A stretch of DNA of 64,000 nucleotides from positions 1-64,000 of the forward strand of contig JAMKCH010005411.1 in NCBI GenBank assembly GCA_023653785.1, in the 5' to 3' direction. Positions 57,817 through 64,000 of the stretch are shown piece after piece. The notes below the pieces were generated by a model. The model had not been told where the DNA came from. It searched no databases and was given only the letters and a program-made list of their open reading frames with translations. The position numbers and the translations under genes are program-made. This DNA comes from Ophioderma brevispina (taxonomy: Eukaryota > Echinodermata > Ophiuroidea > Amphilepidida > Ophiodermatidae). The first letter of the stretch is position 1, and the number at the start of each line of letters is the position of its first letter.

Positions 57817-57929
57817 TGTCAGCTCCACTATCATTAAGTTCCCCCTTACTCATATTTTGAAGAACCCAAAGATATTCAGTTCTATTTTAGTTCCACAAAA
57901 TTTGAAAATACTTTCCCTGTTTTAGATCT

Positions 57930-58665
57930 TTGGAAACTGCAGTGGCACATATATATTTACCAGGGGGTAGGACATGCCATCTTAACAGCAATAGTAAATT
58001 CAAATCAACAACAAAATGCTAACAACTGGTGTGAACCAAGTGCTGGCTTTTTCACAGACTCAGCATTAAAAGGGTACTCTTATGCACATCGGACAGTTAG
58101 AGCCAAAGACTTTACCATGGCTATCTGGTCACAATCTAAATGAATGTTATTGGAATATGTAATTTTTTGCAGGGCATTGCATTCCCCTAACCCCAACAAA
58201 TTTTGAAGTTAATAATTTATTCTAACATTGAGATTTTTTGAACAAAGGTTTAAGAGATGATTTTGTAAGGTCACTGGGACTGAGATTGCCATAGTAAATG
58301 CATGTAGCAGTTCCCCGAATTACCTTTCGGAAATTCCCAATGCCCAAATCGAGCAGGTTGTGTCCTACCCCATGTATTTATGAAACTATCAGTTACTCTC
58401 TAATGATTTAAAAAAAAATAAAATATGCATAAAGCAATAAAATTAACACAACCAACAGAGCCACTTCTGTTTCCAAAAATACAATTTATTGTACAAGATT
58501 TTACAGATCACATTCAACACCAAATCTAGAACAAAACAATACAGAAAACATAACCTCATGATTATAATTGATATATTATTTATTTTAAGTGGAAACAATA
58601 AGAGCAGCTGTACACTTCTCATGACACAATTAAAAACATACACGACAGTGATCCATATTGTAATG
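57930..58665. other. AT-rich non-coding stretch
   Basis: No feature is supported. Confidence 0.4.
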
Positions 58666-58668
58666 TAT

Positions 58669-58970
58669 ACATTGCAGATAGTCTGGTATTCTGAAAGGGA
58701 GTCTAAATTTAGACCTTGGTTTAAACCAGGTTTAGTCCTACAATAGTGGACCTTTTTCCCTGCCAACATACTCTAAAATGTGCTGTAAAGGGTGAGAAAA
58801 TTCCTCATTGATGGGCCAGAACAGCCATCTATGAGGAATTTTCTCACCTGTTACATTTAACTTTCACAGTATTTTGAAAGGTAAAGGGTCCACTCATGTA
58901 GGACTAACCCTGGTTTAAACCCAGGTCTAAAGTTACACTCCCTTTCAGAATACCAGCCTATCTGCAATGT
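58669..58970. mobile_element. 302-bp palindromic MITE with GGTTTAAACC core words
   Basis: ACATTGCAGATAG-CTGGTATT at the left is mirrored by AATACCAGCCTATCTGCAATGT at the right. Pairing continues through CTGAAAGGGAGT, the TGGTTTAAACCAGG/CCTGGTTTAAACCC words and GTAGGACTAA. It ends in a central hairpin of GGTGAGAAAATTCCTCAT against ATGAGGAATTTTCTCACC. Half a copy lies at 9590-9660. Confidence 0.75.
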
Positions 58971-59930
58971 TTAATGTATGTGTGCACATTGTCTGTTTAA
59001 GTTTCACATACTTCATTTCCCTACCAAAGTGCATTGACGTCAGTATAAGATTTGATGGTCGCACCAGTAAACCGCATGCGCTGGCTTAAAGCGACAGCGT
59101 TTTTATACGGGCGCACTAAGACTGCTTATCTCGAAGCGTACATAAAAGCTATGTCAAGGTTATGACATAACTGCACAGAAGTAGAGAAATGAACTATAGT
59201 GGTCCAGTTTGTCATTGTATCTTTTATGTGCATTGCTTGCGGAATTCATGATCTGTCCCAAGAAATTTGTCCCATGTAATTAAAGTGCAACTAATCATAT
59301 CTGCAGAACAAATCTTTTCTGCAAGAAATGTGTAATTCTCTAATTCTCTCAAATTTCTTTGAAAAAAAAAATCAAAATTTTCTGTTGGGAAAATGGTTCA
59401 AAATAAAAAATCAAATTTGTGTAAATTTTTTCCCCAAATCTACATCTTAAGTATGGCTACCATTACAGCAAAAATGAGTCTAGATATGAGTATCATCTTG
59501 GAGCCAAACTTGAAACAATTTGAAGCCTCTCTTATAATTGTAGAAATATATTGCTTGTGATATTTGACTGCAAGAAACTATGGAATAATATTGTTGGCGT
59601 AACTATAGAATACTTTACCACTAAATGACCCTTTTCTTGCATAATGCTACTTGAGTAGCTGGGTAATCTACAAAATCTAATATGGTAATATCTGTAATAA
59701 AACTGGATGTTCAATGCATGTTTCTACAAGTGTTTATAAAACCAACACCTGATGTAGCTAATAATTGGTGGTCCAAAGAATTATTCAGTGCTGCTTTAAG
59801 TGGGATGACCCAATTTAAATCTATAAATTGTTCATCTTGATAGAAGGGCCTTCATCCTAAAACCCCATCTGTAAAGTTTTGTGCCGATATTTCAACCTGT
59901 TTTGAAGTGAAAGCTAAAAACATGGTTTTG
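58971..59930. other. non-coding stretch
   Basis: A small CpG-containing patch (about 59070-59140) is the only deviation. Nothing gene-like is seen. Confidence 0.4.
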
Positions 59931-59934
59931 TAAT

Positions 59935-60165
59935 CCCCATAGAGTACTCTGTAAAATTAATATTGGTCAACCAAAATGGGGCATATTTTGGCTCATAACA
60001 TCCAAGCCAAACATCCTTTAGCCCTTAGATTTCACAGGGTAAATGAAAAAAATAGCAGCTTTCTTCTGATACCAAAATTGTGACCACTTCTGGTAAAATC
60101 TGGGGTCCCAGGGGACGAGGCTATTAGCGATCGGACCATGGACCTTTAATGAATATGGCCCTCAC
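59935..60165 (+). repeat. dispersed direct repeat, copy 2
   Basis: Partner of 57095-57325, about 2.84 kb downstream on the same strand. Confidence 0.7.
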
Positions 60166-60481
60166 TGACAGATCAGAAAAGTACATCAAACACGGTCAAG
60201 CTTAGAGAGGACATGAAATGTGTTGAAATTTAAAATGGATTAATGAGAAATTGGCTTTAAGTTGTTAAAATACTGCAAGTTAAACCTTCCAAATTCTCCT
60301 AGCAGACTCAAGTTGGTGGATTTAATTCAGTGAGAATGTTAAAAGAGACTTTGCACAGTATTCCTGGGAAATAAGAGCAAAACTTTGTAAGAGAGAGAGT
60401 TTGCACAGGTTTTCAGGGAATGAGTGGAAAAGTCTGAAATACAAAGCATTACTTTTGACCTACAGACCTTTCTGTCACAGT

Positions 60482-60626
60482 CAGGCGCGGATCCAGGGAG
60501 GGGGCGCGCGCCCCCCGGTAATTCTGCAAATTCTTGCAAAATCAGCCCATTTTGGACAAGTTACAGCGATGACAGCCTTTCAGCCCCGGTAATTTTGACG
60601 TTTTTCAAATCCTGGATCCGCCCCTG
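60482..60626. mobile_element. 145-bp hAT-like MITE
   Basis: Starts CAGGCGCGGATCCAGG and ends CCTGGATCCGCCCCTG, the widely seen CAGGGGCGGATCCAGG end. ACAGT flanks it on both sides (60477-60481, 60627-60631), shorter than the 8 bp usual for hAT. Confidence 0.8.
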
Positions 60627-61029
60627 ACAGTACAAGTAATGGTAGATACTAAGATCCTGTGGTACAAGCGTCATCTAGATTGGGTCAGGGGTCTGAGATG
60701 CCGACAGATTTTGCTATGACAAAATCCCCCTTCTGCTAAAGCGCCAGGAGGATAAAAATGAGCTTGTGGCATGTTACTCATTAGAGGTGTTTTGTGATCC
60801 AAAATTGAAATTTGCAGGAATAGCTTAAAGGCTGAAAAAAAGAGTGTATAGCCATAATTCTGGATCGGGAATTTCATAACAAAATAATTTTGAGCTCAGC
60901 TAATTCACACAGTGATTATGTTGACAAGCATTATTAAGATTGAAGAATACAGTCCCCGCCACAGTACTTCAGCAGTTTTCCCTGTCTTTAGCATGTGTGA
61001 TACGTAAATACATAAGTGGAGTTCCTGTC

Positions 61030-61172
61030 TATACTCTGTTCAGCTCGAAGTATGAAGTAGCGACGCAGGCGTATACATTGAACGTCGGTTAAGCACAAGC
61101 GCACTGCAACTGAAAGGCGGCACTGGGTGTACGCGCGCGTCGCCACTTCATACTTCAGACGAGACAAAGTAT
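61030..61172. repeat. 143-bp palindrome (foldback element)
   Basis: TATACT-TGT-CAG...GAAGTATGAAGTAGCGACGC on the left pairs with GCGTCGCCACTTCATACTTC...ACAAAGTATA on the right around a CpG-rich centre. A 101-codon frame across it is incidental. Confidence 0.65.
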
Positions 61173-61395
61173 AGCTGGGTCCTTTTGTCATCATGGTGGA
61201 TGATACACTACATTTACTGCTATGTATCAGTTTAAAAGCAGGGACCTGGTGAGGAGTCTGTATGTTTTCTTTCCCATCCACCAGGCCAAGCACAGATGAA
61301 AATATAGAAGGGGAAAAAGTTTGGATTGGTCTTGTTGCAGTTAGTGTCTGTTCGGACAGTAGAAATGACTAAATTATTGGATACTTCTGGTCTTA

Positions 61396-62000
61396 TTATT
61401 TGCAGGGTATGTTGGGATACTTGTTACAGACATGCAAAAATCTGTTTTTTTATCATTTTTTTAATTTTCTGATTTAGCAAATCGCCGATAATGCCTTTTA
61501 AGTATGATGCTTATTTATTACGAATAAACAAGAAGCTTCCTCATTGTGCAATACTTAAGCAACTACTGCAAACTGGCCATCACTGCACAAAGCACAAAAT
61601 GTTGAGCACAGATTCATGCAATTTATTAAAGACACTCTCAGTGATTCATCCAAAAGAGTCAAAATATTAGAAATCTGTAGGAATCGCTTAAAAGTGAACA
61701 ATAAGTATGTAGAATTCTCATGTTATTTTTTGCACGAAAAATTGACAGAAAAGCAAAAATCAGCAGTGCTCAAATATATGACTCTCCATTCAATTACGTC
61801 CATCAGAAAGTGTCCGTACAGAAAATAATGCCTAAAATATCCGATTTTGTCCTTATCAGGTTGCTTTCAGTCTTAGCACTTGCAGGGCATGTTAGGATAG
61901 CTGTAAGTGTTACAGACATACAAAAATCTGATTTTTGATGATTTTTTTATTTTCTGATTTAGCAAATCACTGATAGTGCCTTTAAGTGAATATTGGCATT
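61396..62000 (+). repeat. two-copy direct repeat, spacing ~470 bp
   Basis: TTTGCAGGGTATGTTGGGAT, GTTACAGACAT-CAAAAATCTG, TTTTCTGATTTAGCAAATC and GATA-TGCCTTT occur at about 61403-61500 and 61880-61985 in the same order. Confidence 0.65.
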
Positions 62001-62414
62001 TTCGATCCATTTTAAAACTTTTGGGTCAAGTTACGAACTTCTTACATAATAATAACAATTGACAGCTTTTGGTTGATACCAGAAAATATCGCCCTCACCT
62101 ATAAAGTTTTGGGCTTGTCTCTGACTTGCCTGATATTTGATCTATGCTTGGAGTGATGATATGTTATAGTATCAACTTCAAGTCATTCAATATTATATAA
62201 TTATTGGTACCACACCAATCCAATGTATGAAATGGTCATTGTGCAATTAAAAAACAGGACTAGGTTTTTGTGCATATTTATATAATCTAGAGACAGTGAC
62301 TTATTCAATTATTCAATAACCCTAATCTTTTCAAGTAAAACCTGCTAATTTAAAAAAAAAATACAGCAAGTAAACTCCCACTGGCAATATGGCAGTATGG
62401 AACATGAGCTCAGA

Positions 62415-62446
62415 TGACCTTTGACCTTGGTCCATGACCTTTGACA
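62415..62446 (-). promoter_or_regulatory. DR1-type nuclear-receptor-like site within a likely repeat
   Basis: TGACCTTTGACCT at 62415-62427 is the exact complement of AGGTCAAAGGTCA, the ideal DR1 site bound by HNF4/RXR-class receptors. TGACCTTTGACA follows at 62435-62446. The surrounding sentence-like sequence (CTATTGCACCTTAACCCCAA, AGTCTGGAGTCAATCC) looks like an interspersed repeat, so function is uncertain. Confidence 0.3.
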
Positions 62447-62751
62447 TCATCCACATATGAAGGAACCCCTATTGCACCTTAACCCCAAGTCTGGAGTCAA
62501 TCCGACTTCAACTTCTCAAAGACCTGAAAAACGAAAACCTAACCAAATATAAAAATATATATGCCTTTATATTATAAGGCATACATTTTTAGGATAAAAA
62601 TGTATGCCTTTGGAGATAAATATTGTAAATCATGTGATAATTAACTTCAGTTGGATTTCTGTTAATTCGGTATTTAAATTTTTTTTTTGGCAAGAGAAAA
62701 TTTGGCAAGACTTTCCACATCTTGCTTCCTGCATGGAAAGTTAGGCATTAT

Positions 62752-63485
62752 GGGCCGTATTCTCAAACGATGTTTAAAACACGGTGGTTAGGCCTAAACT
62801 GTGGTTAGCTAAACGCACTGTTTAAAAAACCGCAGGTTAAATATTTAACAAGTCGTTTAGCTAACCACTGTATTTCAACGCCGTAAATATCATCCACCGA
62901 ACTGTGACTTATCTTCGCCTATATCATTACGTGTGCGTGAACAATATTTATATGCCAAAAAATGCCTTCCGTAGTTGTAAATGCAACGCATGAAGCCCAC
63001 GAGTAAATTTCAAGAATGTGGCGTTACGCAAGGAACTTTAGAATTTGTTGAATGATGGAGACAAAAGCCCGGGCCTATTTAAAACTGTTTTATGTCGTTG
63101 TGCCGCACTTGCTATCATTCAATACTATAACAGATAAACACGAGCATGAAAATAGAAGCAAAGGAAATATGGACGAGAAGAAATGAACTGAGGACTCAGA
63201 AAAGAAAGATAAGAGAAATAAAGGAGGTAACTGGTCTAACCACGAGTATCACATAGAGCTGAAAATATCAGGCATTTGATGAAAATGTGAAGTTAAACAC
63301 GCCTTAAACTACCCCCGGACCAAGTCTAAGTTTAACAACGTTTTAGGCACGTTTAACGATGTTCGGCTAAAATTTAAACAGCGTTTAAAGTTAACCATGC
63401 TTTGAGAATTGCGTTTATTTTAGCGGGCGTTTAAATTGCGATTTAACCAGTGATTAGCGTTAAACATCGTTTGAGAATACGGGCC
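62752..63485. mobile_element. 734-bp MITE with GGCCCGTATTCTCAAAC ends and TAT duplication
   Basis: GGGCC-GTATTCTCAAACGATGTTT (left) and its mirror AAACATCGTTTGAGAATACGGGCC (right) are near-perfect. Both arms are filled with TTTAAAC/GTTTAA/GGTTAGCTAA words that pair further inward. TAT lies immediately outside both ends (62749-62751, 63486-63488), fitting a 3-bp PIF/Harbinger-type duplication. The interior has no long frame. Confidence 0.75.
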
Positions 63486-63627
63486 TATGTCTTTTATGCA
63501 TCTGCTATTCTACGCTAGCTCATCCAGAAAAATCAAGAATTAGGTAGCTCATCAAAATTGCCTCTGGATGGTACTATCACCTCAAACCGTCTACAGGCAA
63601 TTTGTACAGAGTTTCACCTGCCTGCCA

Positions 63628-63681
63628 GGCCTTGACTGGGATTTGAACCAGGGACCTCTACCACTGAGCTAGCAATTGCTG
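63628..63681 (-). repeat. tRNA-like fragment without anticodon arm
   Basis: On the minus strand AATTGCTAGCTCAGTGGTAGAG (A-box arm) is followed directly by GTCCCTGGTTCAAATCCCAG (T-arm with B box) and TCAAGGCC. The anticodon arm is missing, so it is a tRNA-derived repeat head or tRNA pseudogene, not a tRNA gene. Confidence 0.5.
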
Positions 63682-64000
63682 TGGTATGAGCAGCTACTTA
63701 AATCACAACCTGGAAGTTGGATGACAAGTCTCCAAAATCCATGTAAATACTGCAGTGCATTTGCACATTTCTTGATCAAAACTGTTTTTGAAGTGATTGG
63801 CAGATTGGTCAAATTTCAATTTATGCTTTTAACAAGGAGTTCTTGAATCACTGGTCTCGCCTGCTTGCACAACCACTGGATTTAACTGACCCCGATCGAC
63901 CTGTTGACCTATGTAGGTGACCTCCGACATGACCACTGGATGGATGAGGTCATGTTACATCTTCAGTGGTACTTACAATTGGACCTATATCCTCTTTAAA

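Noticed and set aside
57566..57925. 119-codon plus-strand open frame as a gene
   Set aside because: Its first two thirds translate a palindromic MITE and the rest has no motif.
63628..63681. functional tRNA gene
   Set aside because: The anticodon arm is missing altogether.
1..64000. bacterial or viral origin of the window
   Set aside because: No operon-like packing or ribosome-binding sites; eukaryotic transposons, SINEs, splice acceptors and sparse coding dominate.

Overview
The window looks like nuclear DNA of an animal, most likely a marine invertebrate. Most of it is AT-rich and non-coding with no long open frames. It is packed with fossil transposable elements (piggyBac, hAT, non-LTR retrotransposons, tRNA-derived SINEs, many hairpin MITEs) and has GT-AG-type exon signals. 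Spellings such as TACATGTAGGCC and GGGCCCGTTTCAC are common in echinoderm, hemichordate and mollusc genomes, but I cannot name the species. Long G runs and many single-base indels between near-duplicates suggest unpolished long-read assembly, so frame breaks may be decay or sequencing error.

Layout. 1-4.8 kb: AT-rich, with one candidate minus-strand exon (1685-1907). 4.8-7.9 kb: broken piggyBac transposase on the minus strand, with a TTAA-type end at 4825. 8.8-10.7 kb: small hairpin elements. 11.1-20.2 kb: the most unusual block. About 180-bp inverted repeats enclose 5.5 kb of A-poor, GC-rich sequence with a decayed ~180-190-bp tandem period and many CCC-loop-GGG mini-hairpins, and a 2.27-kb hAT-like element sits directly beside it. 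20.2-21.7 kb: dispersed satellite and a 'GGCCATTTT' repeat. 22.4-25.7 kb: CR1-like LINE remnant split by satellite-like DNA. 26.8-33.6 kb: inverted copies of the same repeats, a 490-bp MITE and a cluster of three tRNA-derived SINEs. 33.6-42.3 kb: a ~4.3-kb tandem duplication, each copy holding a terminal-exon candidate and a 36-nt match to the 5' end of U2 snRNA. 42.2-44.7 kb: a 139-bp palindrome, a hAT-type MITE, then a moderately CpG-containing stretch leading to a possible first coding exon (44607). 44.7-53.6 kb: AT-rich and featureless apart from two MITEs. 53.7-55.9 kb: a MITE with a perfect 9-bp target duplication, then a second LINE reverse transcriptase broken by a 771-bp insertion with an 11-bp target duplication. 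56-64 kb: more MITEs, palindromes and paired repeats.

No complete host gene is visible. The three exon candidates do not form a recognisable gene, and most of the interpretable content is layered mobile DNA. Matches described here were made by eye without database searches, so family names are best readings of motifs.
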